DNA of 42,617 nucleotides from Ruminococcaceae bacterium UBA1404. Its GTDB lineage: Bacteria > Bacillota > Clostridia > Oscillospirales > Ruminococcaceae. Where the stretch lies: positions 241 through 42,857 of the forward strand of contig DBQC01000007.1 in the NCBI GenBank assembly GCA_002305075.1, in the 5' to 3' direction. Made by a program: the position numbers and the translations under genes. This document shows, piece by piece, positions 15,302-23,938 of this stretch (positions within the stretch are counted from its first letter, which is position 1; every line of letters begins with the position of its first letter). The notes beneath the pieces are model-generated. The model worked only from the letters and a program-made list of their open reading frames with translations, had not been told where the DNA came from and did not search any database.

Positions 15302-15744
15302 TGGTTTTATGGAATTTCGCTAATGCTAAGCCGAGAGCAGCCTCCTGTTCGGCGCTTTGACCGGGGGTTTGCTCCCTGCTTTTCGGGGCCATGATCGGCC
15401 GGATTCTCCTAGGTCTACGCTGCGATAATGGCATGATTATGCGGTTTTGTAGACTCCTCCTCCTCGGGAGCGCGGCGCCCATACGGTGCCGACCCACCGC
15501 TGTCTAACCCTGCAAAAACCTCCGACCTGCGGCCACCTGTATTTATAATGAATTCTAATGAGCCGCTGATAGGCAAATAAATAAAATATGTGAACAAAGT
15601 ATGTCTTCGTTCATTATTGCTAAAACATCTCGAGTTTTATTGTCAGTTTGCCTAAGATGTGGCAAAAGTTAGAAAAATACCCGTGCACCGCCCCTTTAAG
15701 GCGCAAAAAGGACCGCTTCACCTTGGGGTGAGCGGCCCTTTTTT
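15302..15744 (+). ncRNA. Putative structured non-coding RNA
   Basis: This interval lies in a 701-bp gap between abgT and the sortase gene, and I see no credible gene in it. A GC-rich core (about 15320-15540) sits between AT-rich flanks and shows nested pairing. CGGGGGTTTGC (near 15363-15373) pairs with GCAAAAACCTCCG (near 15512-15524). Within that helix, GTCTAC pairs with GTAGAC around an inner hairpin with GCGATAAT and ATTATGC arms. GGCGCC pairs with GGTGCC around CATAC. A TATAAT promoter lies just upstream and a bidirectional terminator lies at 15710-15744. I do not recognise 6S, SRP, tmRNA, RNase P or a riboswitch. The strand is chosen from the promoter; 3' end uncertain. Confidence 0.4.
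15704..15744. terminator. Bidirectional intrinsic terminator
   Basis: GGACCGCTTCACC, TT, GGGGTGAGCGGCC forms a long stem. The plus side ends CCTTTTTTG and the minus side ends TCCTTTTTG. It terminates the sortase gene on the minus strand and could end a plus-strand transcript from 15302. Confidence 0.88.
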
Positions 15745-15749
15745 GTAAG

Positions 15750-16865
15750 TTAAAGCACCGGGCGGATGGGCGAGGGGTTGGTGACAATGGTGGGGGCAGT
15801 CTCGGTGCTCTCGCCCGGGCGCAGCGCCCGAGCCATCACCACAAAGCGCTGGTTGGCGCTGGGACCAAAGGCCCGGGTGCAGGTGGACAAAGTGATGATG
15901 CGATCGCTATAGGCCACTTCTACATCGTAAATATGCTCGCTGCGGGCCTTGGCTCCGGTAACAATCTCGGCAAACAGCGTATCGTCGGGGAAGCAGGCAA
16001 TGTAATAGAAGTCTATATCGGTGTAAAAGGCCGCAAAAACAACCCAGGTCTGTTCCTGCTCGGCGGTGGAGAAGTGGATATAGGGGGTGCGCTGGGCAAA
16101 GCTCAGGTGCTGAAAGGCCGTGAGCTGGGCAAACATCACATCGTTGGGGTTGCCGATGCGGGGGTTGCGGGAGATGTTGGTCCAGTTGTGCCCATAAAGC
16201 ACCGTGTTGCGGGTGCTCTTTCCAGGGCCGAACTGGGCCTCGCCATCGGCCCAAATAACGCCGTTGCGCGAGTTGTTTTTATAGACATCCCGGGCCATAT
16301 AGTAGTTGACATCGGGGTGGTGGACCACCGGATAGTCGATGTTGGTGTTGGGAATGCGCAGCCAACCCACCACATCCGAGTTGACAGCTTTCCAGCTGGG
16401 GATATTGGCAAAGCCGGTGGCGCCCAAGGTTTTGGGATCGTAGCCCACCGGTGTGGTAGACGCCGGAGCGCTGGACGCCGGGGCACTAGCCGCCGGGGCA
16501 CTGGACGCCGGGGTGCCGGATGCGGGAGAGCTGGACGCCGGAGCGCTGGACAAGGGCGTTTCGGCGGCCGGGGTGGTGTCCACCGAAACAGGCGACACGA
16601 TGGGCCCCGATGCGAGGGGTTTTACGGGCTGGTAGGGCCCTATATCCACCATAAAGCGCACATTTTCCCCAAAGGGCACCGTGTCGGGCGCCGGCGTGGC
16701 CGCCTGAGGCTTGGTGTTCACCGGCGGGGCCACCTGTGCGTCGGCCTTGTCGGTGAGCAGCCCAAAGGACAGCGTAAAGGCACCGGCAAACAGCGCTACC
16801 GACAGCAAACCCGACAACAGGCGGGTCTGGGGGGAGGATTTTTTTCTGCGTGGAGTCTCCTGCAT
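15750..16865 (-). CDS. Class B-like sortase with long Ala/Ser/Pro linker
   Basis: A 371-aa membrane-anchored transpeptidase. A basic N-terminus (RRKKSS) and one transmembrane segment (~16-37) are followed by a Pro/Ala/Ser-rich spacer (~45-145) and a sortase domain (~150-345). The domain begins VGWLRIPNTNIDYPVV and has catalytic His 226 in VLYGHN, Cys 329 in TLSTCTRAF and Arg 340 in NQRFVVMAR. These are class B features. I chose ATG 16865 (GAGGTG 8 nt upstream) over an ATG at 16910. No LPxTG-type substrate or pilin gene is nearby, so the target is unknown. Confidence 0.88.
   Translation of the reverse strand: MQETPRRKKSSPQTRLLSGLLSVALFAGAFTLSFGLLTDKADAQVAPPVNTKPQAATPAPDTVPFGENVRFMVDIGPYQPVKPLASGPIVSPVSVDTTPAAETPLSSAPASSSPASGTPASSAPAASAPASSAPASTTPVGYDPKTLGATGFANIPSWKAVNSDVVGWLRIPNTNIDYPVVHHPDVNYYMARDVYKNNSRNGVIWADGEAQFGPGKSTRNTVLYGHNWTNISRNPRIGNPNDVMFAQLTAFQHLSFAQRTPYIHFSTAEQEQTWVVFAAFYTDIDFYYIACFPDDTLFAEIVTGAKARSEHIYDVEVAYSDRIITLSTCTRAFGPSANQRFVVMARALRPGESTETAPTIVTNPSPIRPVL
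16456..16555 (-). repeat. Short tandem repeats coding the sortase linker
   Basis: About six degenerate ~15-bp units, for example CTGGACGCCGGAGCG on the plus strand, encode SSAPA/ASSAP-type pentapeptides in the extracellular linker of the sortase. Length variation between strains is likely. Confidence 0.7.
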
Positions 16866-16961
16866 CTGTATATCACCTCGTGAAATGTCTATGCGGAATA
16901 AGGGCCGCATGGCCCATTTACACCTGTTGCTTTTTGTATAACACAGCGGACAATCAGCCGG

Positions 16962-18749
16962 TTACTGGGCTGGTCCGGTCACCGTAATGCCCAGCACCTC
17001 GAGGTCTTTTGCGTCCACCGGCGAGGGGGCCTGGGTCATCAGCTCGGAGGCATTTTGCACCTTGGGGAAGGCGATGACATCCCGGATGTTGTCCCGCCCG
17101 AGCAGCAGCATCACCAGCCGGTCGAGCCCGTAGGCCAGACCGCCGTGGGGGGGCACGCCGTAATCGAAGGCGTCTAAAAAGTAGCCAAAGCGGGCCCGGG
17201 CCGCCTGCTCGTCAAGGCCGAGGGCGGCAAACATCTGCTGCTGGACAGTGGGGTCGCTGATGCGGATGGAGCCGCCGCCCACCTCCACGCCGTTAATCAC
17301 CATGTCGTAGGCCTGAGCCCGGCAGGCACCGGGGTCGGTGCTCAGCAGCGCCATATCCTCCACATGGGGGGCGGTAAAGGGGTGGTGCATGGCGTAGTAG
17401 CGCCCGTCTTCGTCATCGTACTCAAACAGCGGAAAGTCGGTGACCCAAAGCAGGTTAAAGCTGGCGGGGTCATAAAGCTCAAACCGGCGGCCCAGTTCAA
17501 GACGCACCGCTCCAAGGGCAGCCGACACCACTTGGTCGTCGGTGTGGGCGGCGATGAGGATGACATCGCCGGTCTGGGCACCCAGCCGGGTGCGGATAGC
17601 GGCCACCTCCTCGGGGGTGAGGAACTTCTCGAAGGAGGAACTCTCCCCCTCGCTGGTCAGCCGGGTAAAGGCAAGGCCGCCCAGCTTATAGGTTTTGGCA
17701 AGGTCGGTGAGCTTGTCGATCTCCTTGCGGGAGAGGCGGTCGGCTACGCCCTTAACGCAGAGCGCCCGCACGCTGCCGCCGCTGTCGAGCACCGAGCGAA
17801 ACACCTTAAAGGCACACTGGCCCAGCAAATCGTCCAAGCGCATAATCTCTAAGCCAAAGCGGGTGTCCGGCTTATCCGAGCCGTAGCGCTCCATGGCCTC
17901 CTTATAGCTGATGCGGGGAAAGGGCAAGGGCAGCTCCATATCCAAAAAGTGCTTGAAGATATAGCGCATATAGCCCTCGTTTAGGGCCATCACATCCTCC
18001 TGATCTACAAAGCTCATCTCCAGATCGATCTGGGTAAACTCGGGCTGGCGGTCGGCCCTTAGGTCCTCGTCCCTAAAGCAGCGGGCAATTTGCATATAGC
18101 GATCAAAGCCGGCAATCATGCAGATTTGCTTATACTGCTGGGGCGACTGGGGCAGCGCATAAAAGCTGCCCTTGTGCACCCGTGAGGGCACCAGATAGTC
18201 CCGGGCTCCCTCGGGGGTGGAGCGCACCAGAATGGGGGTTTCTATTTCGATAAAGCCCTGACTGTCAAAGTAGTCTCGGGTGAGCTTGACAATGCGGTGG
18301 CGAGCCATCATGGCCTGCTGGAGGTCGGGGCGGCGCAGGTCTAAAAAGCGGTGCTTAAGCCGCAGCTCCTCTTTGACATCGCTGTGGGACTCGATGGCAA
18401 AGGGCGGCGTCTTGGCCCGGGAGAGTATGCGCAGCTCCTCCACGGCAATTTCCACCCGTCCGGTGGGCAGGTCGGGGTTGATGCTCTGGCGGGCCACCAC
18501 CTGGCCTGTGGCCATAAGAATATATTCTGCCCGGGCAGAAAAGGCACGCTCAAAGCTCTCTTTTGGGGTGTGCTCGTCAAAGGAGAGCTGCACAATGCCC
18601 GTGCGGTCACGCAGGTCGATAAAGATAAGGTTGCCCAGATCCCGCTGCCGGGACACCCAGCCGCAAACCGTTACCCGGCGGCCGATGTCCCCCTCTCCCA
18701 ACTGACCGCAATAGTCGGTGCGCCGGGCGCTGCCCATCAGATCGTTCAT
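16962..18749 (-). CDS. aspS: Aspartyl-tRNA synthetase
   Basis: A 595-aa class II synthetase of the bacterial type. It has an N-terminal OB-fold anticodon-binding domain (VTVCGWVSRQRDLGNLIFID, then LRDRTG), the motif 2 region CFRDEDLRADRQPEFTQID, an inserted GAD-type domain and the C-terminal motif 3 GLAYGLDRLVMLLLGRDNIR. Length fits the bacterial family. AAGGAG lies 10 nt before the ATG and hisS ends 27 nt upstream, as in many Firmicutes. I cannot tell a discriminating from a non-discriminating enzyme by eye. Confidence 0.97.
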   Translation of the reverse strand: MNDLMGSARRTDYCGQLGEGDIGRRVTVCGWVSRQRDLGNLIFIDLRDRTGIVQLSFDEHTPKESFERAFSARAEYILMATGQVVARQSINPDLPTGRVEIAVEELRILSRAKTPPFAIESHSDVKEELRLKHRFLDLRRPDLQQAMMARHRIVKLTRDYFDSQGFIEIETPILVRSTPEGARDYLVPSRVHKGSFYALPQSPQQYKQICMIAGFDRYMQIARCFRDEDLRADRQPEFTQIDLEMSFVDQEDVMALNEGYMRYIFKHFLDMELPLPFPRISYKEAMERYGSDKPDTRFGLEIMRLDDLLGQCAFKVFRSVLDSGGSVRALCVKGVADRLSRKEIDKLTDLAKTYKLGGLAFTRLTSEGESSSFEKFLTPEEVAAIRTRLGAQTGDVILIAAHTDDQVVSAALGAVRLELGRRFELYDPASFNLLWVTDFPLFEYDDEDGRYYAMHHPFTAPHVEDMALLSTDPGACRAQAYDMVINGVEVGGGSIRISDPTVQQQMFAALGLDEQAARARFGYFLDAFDYGVPPHGGLAYGLDRLVMLLLGRDNIRDVIAFPKVQNASELMTQAPSPVDAKDLEVLGITVTGPAQ

Positions 18750-18776
18750 GCTGTTTATGCTCCTTCTTAGCTTATA

Positions 18777-20105
18777 TTAAGTGGTGGACGGCCAAATAAA
18801 GTCGCCGCTTTGCAGGGCCTGCTGACGGCCCTCGTTTATCAGGCACTCGTAAAAGGCATCTACAAAGCCCTCGTTTAGGGGCAGCTCGGTGGTCTGGCCG
18901 GTGCGCATATTTTTTACGCCGGCTTTGCCCTCCGCAAGCTCCCCATCGCCGATGACCATGCTGTGGTGGGCACCCATGCGGTCGGCGGCCCGCATCTGGG
19001 CCTTGACCGAGCGGCCCTGCAGGTCCATTTCGGCCCAAAATCCCTCCCGGCGCAGCGCCTGACAGAGCGCCGCCGCCCGAAGACCGGCCTGCTCGCCGAT
19101 GGCGGCTAAATAAAGGTCGCAGCCACGGGGTTCGGGAAAGGGTGCACCGGCGGCCTCCATAACCAGTTTAAGACGCTCGATACCCATGCCAAATCCCATG
19201 GCGGGCAGCGGCGGGCCACCCATCTCCTCCGAGAGCCCGTCGTAGCGGCCACCGCCGCAGACCGTGCCCTGAGCGCCGATGGTGTCGGTGACAAACTCAA
19301 AGACGGTTTTGGTGTAATAATCCAGCCCTCTTACAATATTGGTGTCGATCTCATAGTCAATGCCCAATACCTTAAGCTGGGCACGCACCCCGGCAAAGTG
19401 GGTGTCGCATTCCTCGCAGAGATAGTCCAGCATACGGGGCGCGTCGGCAACCGCCGCAGCGCAGCCCGGCTCCTTGCAGTCGAGCACCCGCAGGGGGTTG
19501 GTTTTCATGCGCTCTTTGCAGGTGTGGCACAGGCTGCCCTCTACCTTGCCAAGATAGTCCAGCAGCGCCGCATGGTAGTCGGGGCGACACACCGGGCAGC
19601 CGATGGAGTTAAGGCGCAGGCGCACTTGATTCACCCCGAGGCTGGCCAGGGCGCCGGCCATCATGTCGATAATCTCGGCGTCGGCCGCCGGAGATGACGA
19701 GCCCAACATCTCGATGCCAAACTGGTGGAACTGGCGGTAGCGGCCGGCCTGGGGCTTTTCGTAGCGGAAGCAGGGAGTGACATAGCTGAGCTTGACGGGC
19801 AGCTGTTTGTTGTGGAGCCCGTGCTCCAGAACAGCCCGTACGGCTCCGGCGGTGCCCTCGGGTTTTAGGGTGATAGAGCGCTCCTTTTTATCCAAAAAGG
19901 TATACATCTCTTTTTGCACCACATCGGTGGTGCCCCCCACCGAACGCACAAACAGCTCGGTGTGCTCGAACATGGGGGTGCGTATCTCAAAAAAGCCATA
20001 GAGTTCGGCAATTTCCAGCAGCCGACGCTCGATATACTGATATTTATAGGTATCCTCGGGCAAAAAGTCCTGGGTGCCCTTGGGTGCTTGAGTAAACAAA
20101 GCCAT
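18777..20105 (-). CDS. hisS: Histidyl-tRNA synthetase
   Basis: A 442-aa class II synthetase. It shows the N-terminal PKGTQDFLPED signature, motif 2 in CFRYEKPQAGRYRQFHQFG, the histidine-specific motif VRGLDYYTKTVFEF, motif 3 around AMGFGMGIERL, and a C-terminal anticodon-binding domain. It is followed by aspS 27 nt away and preceded by mgsA with a 26-nt gap, consistent with one transcript. I see no T-box leader in that gap. Confidence 0.97.
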   Translation of the reverse strand: MALFTQAPKGTQDFLPEDTYKYQYIERRLLEIAELYGFFEIRTPMFEHTELFVRSVGGTTDVVQKEMYTFLDKKERSITLKPEGTAGAVRAVLEHGLHNKQLPVKLSYVTPCFRYEKPQAGRYRQFHQFGIEMLGSSSPAADAEIIDMMAGALASLGVNQVRLRLNSIGCPVCRPDYHAALLDYLGKVEGSLCHTCKERMKTNPLRVLDCKEPGCAAAVADAPRMLDYLCEECDTHFAGVRAQLKVLGIDYEIDTNIVRGLDYYTKTVFEFVTDTIGAQGTVCGGGRYDGLSEEMGGPPLPAMGFGMGIERLKLVMEAAGAPFPEPRGCDLYLAAIGEQAGLRAAALCQALRREGFWAEMDLQGRSVKAQMRAADRMGAHHSMVIGDGELAEGKAGVKNMRTGQTTELPLNEGFVDAFYECLINEGRQQALQSGDFIWPSTT

Positions 20106-20131
20106 AAATAAATCTCCTTCTTATGGGGCGC

Positions 20132-20530
20132 CTATCGGCCCTGTACCATATTGCGCCAGTCGAGGTCGCCCTTTTCCAGCGCATGGATCAGCGCCTCGGC
20201 GGTGGCAATGTTGGTGGCCAGCGGAATGGTGTGCACATCGCACAGCCGGATAAGACCGGCCTCGTCCGGCTCCATATGCGCCGCAAGGGGGTCGCGGAAG
20301 AAGATGAGCAGGTCGATCTCATTGCAGGCTATGCGGGAAGCAATCTGCTGATGTCCCCCCTGCCGGCCCGACATCACCCGGGAGATTTTAAGGCCGGTGG
20401 CCTCGCTGACCAGCTTGCCCGTTGTGTTGGTGGCGCAGATGGAATGCTGGCCTAAAATACCGCTGTAGGCGATACAAAACTGTACCATGAGTTCTTGCTT
20501 GGCTTCGTGGGCAATAAGGGCGATGGTCAT
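20132..20530 (-). CDS. mgsA: Methylglyoxal synthase (catalytic Asp position is His)
   Basis: A 132-aa enzyme of the methylglyoxal synthase family, which converts dihydroxyacetone phosphate to methylglyoxal and phosphate. Length and overall sequence fit well (IALIAHEAK, TGKLVSEATGL, EIDLLIFFRDPL, IPLATNIATAEALI). The motif usually read GGDQQ, whose Asp is the catalytic base (Asp71 in E. coli), is GGHQQ here (His 60). The region usually PHEPD is AHMEPD with a shifted His (85). His 8 is kept. This may be a distinct clostridial subgroup or a protein of altered activity. It lies between the minD-like gene and hisS. Confidence 0.88.
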   Translation of the reverse strand: MTIALIAHEAKQELMVQFCIAYSGILGQHSICATNTTGKLVSEATGLKISRVMSGRQGGHQQIASRIACNEIDLLIFFRDPLAAHMEPDEAGLIRLCDVHTIPLATNIATAEALIHALEKGDLDWRNMVQGR

Positions 20531-20567
20531 GACAAAAACCTCCTATAAGATAGTGGGCAATAAAGGG

Positions 20568-21305
20568 CTATTTAACGGCCTTTAAGGGAACATATTCCCC
20601 CTCGAGCCGGGCGGCTATGGCCGTGATGGCGGGATAGGCGGCGGCTTTTTTGCCTAGGGGCTGACCGGTGGCCATGGCCTCGGCCAGGGCGGGGTCCTGG
20701 GGCACAACGCCTATAAGCTGGGCGCCTACAAGGTCGATGACCTCATCTAAGTCCAAAAAGCCCTGCCGCAGCTGCCGAGGCATAAAGGCGTTGATGATAA
20801 GTCGCTGGCTTTTTAAGCCCTGTCGGCGCAGGCGGGCCATCAGGGCGGCGGCATCGCGCACGCAAACCGGCTGGGCCTGGGTGACCAGCAGCGCCGCCGT
20901 GCAAAGGGGGGCGGCAGCTTCGGGCACCTCGCCCATCCCGGCGGGAGAATCGAGCAATATATAGTCAAAATAGCTGCCAAAGCCCGAGAGCAGGCGGCTG
21001 AGTTCCTCGGCGCTCGGTCGCAGGTCGGGGTCGACGGCGGCGGCTATGTAGTGGAGGTTGCCCTCGGGGGTGGGAATAACCGTAATGGCCTCGGTGGGGC
21101 GGCAGCGCCCGGTGAGCAGGTCACCTAAATCGAACACCACCTGGTCGGACACACCCAGCATCATATCCAGCCCCCGAAGACCGCTGTCCAGCTCGATGAG
21201 CAGCGCACTGCGGCCCCGGTCGGCCAGCGCACGGCCAAGCAGAGCCGTAAGGCTGGATTTGCCGGTGCCTCCTTTGCCAGAGGTTATAAGATAAATATTG
21301 GCCAC
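20568..21305 (-). CDS. minD: MinD/ParA-type P-loop ATPase
   Basis: A 245-aa deviant-Walker-A ATPase with IYLITSGKGGTGKSS at the N-terminus, ELDSGLRGLDMMLG as the switch region and YILLDSPAGMG as Walker B. Position after mrdA in an mre operon suits MinD, the septum-site ATPase. However, the C-terminus (EGEYVPLKAVK) does not look like the Phe/Leu-rich amphipathic membrane-targeting helix of MinD, and no minC or minE is present. I place the start at GTG 21305, where AAAGGTG lies 9 nt upstream; GTG 21311 would leave only 3 nt. A related ATPase function is possible. Confidence 0.75.
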   Translation of the reverse strand: MANIYLITSGKGGTGKSSLTALLGRALADRGRSALLIELDSGLRGLDMMLGVSDQVVFDLGDLLTGRCRPTEAITVIPTPEGNLHYIAAAVDPDLRPSAEELSRLLSGFGSYFDYILLDSPAGMGEVPEAAAPLCTAALLVTQAQPVCVRDAAALMARLRRQGLKSQRLIINAFMPRQLRQGFLDLDEVIDLVGAQLIGVVPQDPALAEAMATGQPLGKKAAAYPAITAIAARLEGEYVPLKAVK

Positions 21306-21416
21306 GGTCACTCACACCTTTGCAGAGCCGCTTAAAAAATCTTTGCAGGTTATCAAACAGCCGTTCCGGTTATTTTACCATATTAAAGCATCCCGCACAA
21401 GACAAAAGGAGCAAAA

Positions 21417-23417
21417 TTAGGCAATAGGGCCGCCGATGCTCTCGGCGGGGTCGGTCTGGCTGTCTCCAAAAAAGTAGTAGTCGAACACGGCCTTGGCCAC
21501 CGGGGCGCCGGTGTAGCCGTGGTAGCCTTTTTCTATGACAACGGCCACGGCAATTTGCGGATCTTCGGCCGGGGCATAGGCGATAAACACCGAGTTGAGC
21601 AGCCCCGAGGTTTCGGGGGTGCCGGTTTTTGAGGCCACCGTGATGGGATAACCCGCAAAAACCCCCCGAGCCGTGCCGATGTGAGAGGCGTCCACCATGC
21701 CGGCGATGAGCGCATCGAAGTGCTGCGGCTCAATATCGGCATAGCCGGCCACCTTAGGCTCATGCTCATAGAAGGTGCGCTCGAAGTTGTAGCTGCAAAT
21801 GCGGCTTACAATGGCCAGCTCCATGCGCTTGCCGCGATTGGCAATGGTGGCCGCATAGTTGGCCATTTGCAGCGGCGAATAGGCGTTGCCCATCTGACCG
21901 ATGGCCGCCTGAAGCGTGTCGCCGGGGCGGCTGGGATTGTGCACCGACTGGCTGCCTCGGGCCTCGGGCAGCTCGATGCCGGTGGGCACCCCCAGCCCTA
22001 AACGGCGGGCGTAGTCGTTGATGGTGTCGATCCCCAGCTTATTGCCCACATCGTAAAAGAAGATGTTGCAGCTGTCTCGGATGGCCTGGCGCAGGGTGTA
22101 GGCTCCGTGGGCCGACAGGCAGGTAAAGGCGTGGTTCGGGTCGGAGGGCAGCGTGTATACACGCCCGCAGAACACCGTGCTGGCGGGGTTGATAACCCCC
22201 TCCGCCAGACCGGCCAGCCCCACCACCGGCTTAAAGCAGGAGCCCGGCGCATACTGGCCCGAAAGCACCCGGTTAAACAGCGGGTTGCCGCTGCCCGGGG
22301 CAACGAGGTCGGCGTAGTCCTGCCCAAAGGTTTCAAGATTGTAGCTGGGGTAGTTGACCAGCGCCAAAATCTCGCCGGTTTTAATGTTGACAACCGCCAC
22401 GGCTCCGGCGTCGGCCTCCTTGCCTTTGCCGGGCTGGTAGTTGGCGTTTAAGTAGGCAATTTGGTCTTTAAGCGCCTGGGTCACCATCTCCTGCATACGG
22501 GCGTCCAGGGTCAGCACCACCGTGTTGCCCGGCACCGGGGGCTGCACATCCTCCACCCGTTCCACCTGTCCCGACACCGTGAGGTAGGTGCGGCGCACGC
22601 CGCTCTCCCCTCTCAGCTCGGACTCGAAGGCCTTTTCGATACCCTCCTTGCCAATTTGGTCGGACAGTCGGTAGCCCTGATCCCGCAGCCGCTCGTATTC
22701 GTCCTGAAACAGCGGCCCCACCCGCCCCACTAAATGGGGGGCAATGGCACCGTTCTCATAGGTGCGGCGGGCGGTCTCCTCCACCCGTACGCCGGGCAGG
22801 TCGAGAGAGAGCTGCTTGATAAGACTGACCGTCTCGATGGAGATACCGGTGGCCAGCGTGTAGGGCTGGCGCAGATTAAAGCCCTGGCGCTCCATGTCGT
22901 AGCGCACGCCGGCAATGCGGCGCTGCTCGGCAGGGGCATAGTCCGACAGGTCGTAGCGCTGCACCAGCCAGTACATGGCGTCCCCGGCCGAGGCGTAGTC
23001 CCCCAGCCCCAGCATAGCCCGCAGGGCGGCGGGGGTATGGGAGCTGTCCTCAAGATAGCTGTAGGGCGGCGACTGTGAGAGGGGCAGCGTATCGCTCCAT
23101 GTCTCGCCCTGAGCTTCCAGCAGACCGGTCACCTGTAAAACAATCTTATTCTCCTGACCCCTGGGCAGCTGAGCCCGGCTTAGCTGCAAATCAAAGGCGA
23201 TGCGGTTGGCCGCCAGCGGCCGCCCATATCGGTCAAGAATTTCGCCCCGGGCAGCCGTGAGCACCTGGTCTTCGGTGGTGCCCCGGGTCAACTGGGCCAC
23301 ATAGCTCTCGCCGTCCACCAGCTGCATCTGCATAAGACGGCTAAAAAACAGCACCGTCATCAGCGCCAGCATGACACCCAGCAAATAAATCCGCCCCAGG
23401 GGGGAACCCAGCCTCAT
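21417..23417 (-). CDS. mrdA: Penicillin-binding protein 2 (elongation transpeptidase)
   Basis: A 666-aa class B PBP that cross-links peptidoglycan during cell elongation with RodA/MreBCD. One N-terminal transmembrane segment (~8-28) is followed by a PBP dimerisation region (GEILDRYGRPLAANR) and a transpeptidase domain. The domain has all three motifs: S393-x-x-K in PGSCFK, S449-C-N in RDSCN, and K597-T-G in SKTGTPE. It overlaps mreD by 4 nt. The C-terminal end is short, ending soon after the transpeptidase fold. Confidence 0.94.
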   Translation of the reverse strand: MRLGSPLGRIYLLGVMLALMTVLFFSRLMQMQLVDGESYVAQLTRGTTEDQVLTAARGEILDRYGRPLAANRIAFDLQLSRAQLPRGQENKIVLQVTGLLEAQGETWSDTLPLSQSPPYSYLEDSSHTPAALRAMLGLGDYASAGDAMYWLVQRYDLSDYAPAEQRRIAGVRYDMERQGFNLRQPYTLATGISIETVSLIKQLSLDLPGVRVEETARRTYENGAIAPHLVGRVGPLFQDEYERLRDQGYRLSDQIGKEGIEKAFESELRGESGVRRTYLTVSGQVERVEDVQPPVPGNTVVLTLDARMQEMVTQALKDQIAYLNANYQPGKGKEADAGAVAVVNIKTGEILALVNYPSYNLETFGQDYADLVAPGSGNPLFNRVLSGQYAPGSCFKPVVGLAGLAEGVINPASTVFCGRVYTLPSDPNHAFTCLSAHGAYTLRQAIRDSCNIFFYDVGNKLGIDTINDYARRLGLGVPTGIELPEARGSQSVHNPSRPGDTLQAAIGQMGNAYSPLQMANYAATIANRGKRMELAIVSRICSYNFERTFYEHEPKVAGYADIEPQHFDALIAGMVDASHIGTARGVFAGYPITVASKTGTPETSGLLNSVFIAYAPAEDPQIAVAVVIEKGYHGYTGAPVAKAVFDYYFFGDSQTDPAESIGGPIA

Positions 23418-23938
23418 GGCGTTTCACCCGTGGGGTTCTGCAGCGCCTCGAAGTGGCGGTGAATTCGCCCGACCCCGTAGTGATAGAGGGGGGCGGTGAT
23501 CGCCGTGAGCAGCGCCGTGGGCAAAAAGCGCCGCCACAGCAGCATGGAAGCGCCGCTCAGCCGCCAGATGCCATAAAGCAAAAAGAAGCTGACCAGCCCC
23601 TGAATGAGAGCCACAGCCCCGGTGAGGATCAGGGAGGACAGCACCGAGCTGCGCAGCAGATAGAGTGAAATAAGCCCGGCGGCACATCCCAATACCAGCA
23701 GCAGCATGGCGTTGATGCCAAACAGGGTCATGGCGCCGTAGTCGAGCAGCACACCGGCCAGTGCCCCGTAGAGCCCGCCGACAAACTCCCCCTCGTAGAT
23801 GGCGATGCAGACCACCATGGGCAGCACAAGAATGGGCTTAAACGAAAGGCCGGGCGACGAGCTCACCACATAGGACAAACAGAGCAGCAGAATATAGAGG
23901 CTGTATTTAATCAGCGGATAGCCATAGCGCTGTTTCAT
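23414..23938 (-). CDS. mreD: Rod shape-determining protein MreD
   Basis: A 174-aa inner membrane protein with five or six hydrophobic segments, of MreD size. It lies between mreC and mrdA and overlaps both by 4 nt (stop-start overlaps), so translation is coupled. Sequence conservation in this family is low; the assignment rests on size, hydrophobicity and position. Confidence 0.88.
   Translation of the reverse strand: MKQRYGYPLIKYSLYILLLCLSYVVSSSPGLSFKPILVLPMVVCIAIYEGEFVGGLYGALAGVLLDYGAMTLFGINAMLLLVLGCAAGLISLYLLRSSVLSSLILTGAVALIQGLVSFFLLYGIWRLSGASMLLWRRFLPTALLTAITAPLYHYGVGRIHRHFEALQNPTGETP

Noticed and set aside
15302..15540. Identity as 6S, SRP, tmRNA, RNase P RNA, T-box or cobalamin riboswitch
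   Set aside because: None of the signature sequences I know for these could be found on either strand.
15297..15597. Two minus-strand open frames of 60-66 codons in the structured region
   Set aside because: No ribosome binding site, no resemblance to anything, and they overlap the RNA helices.
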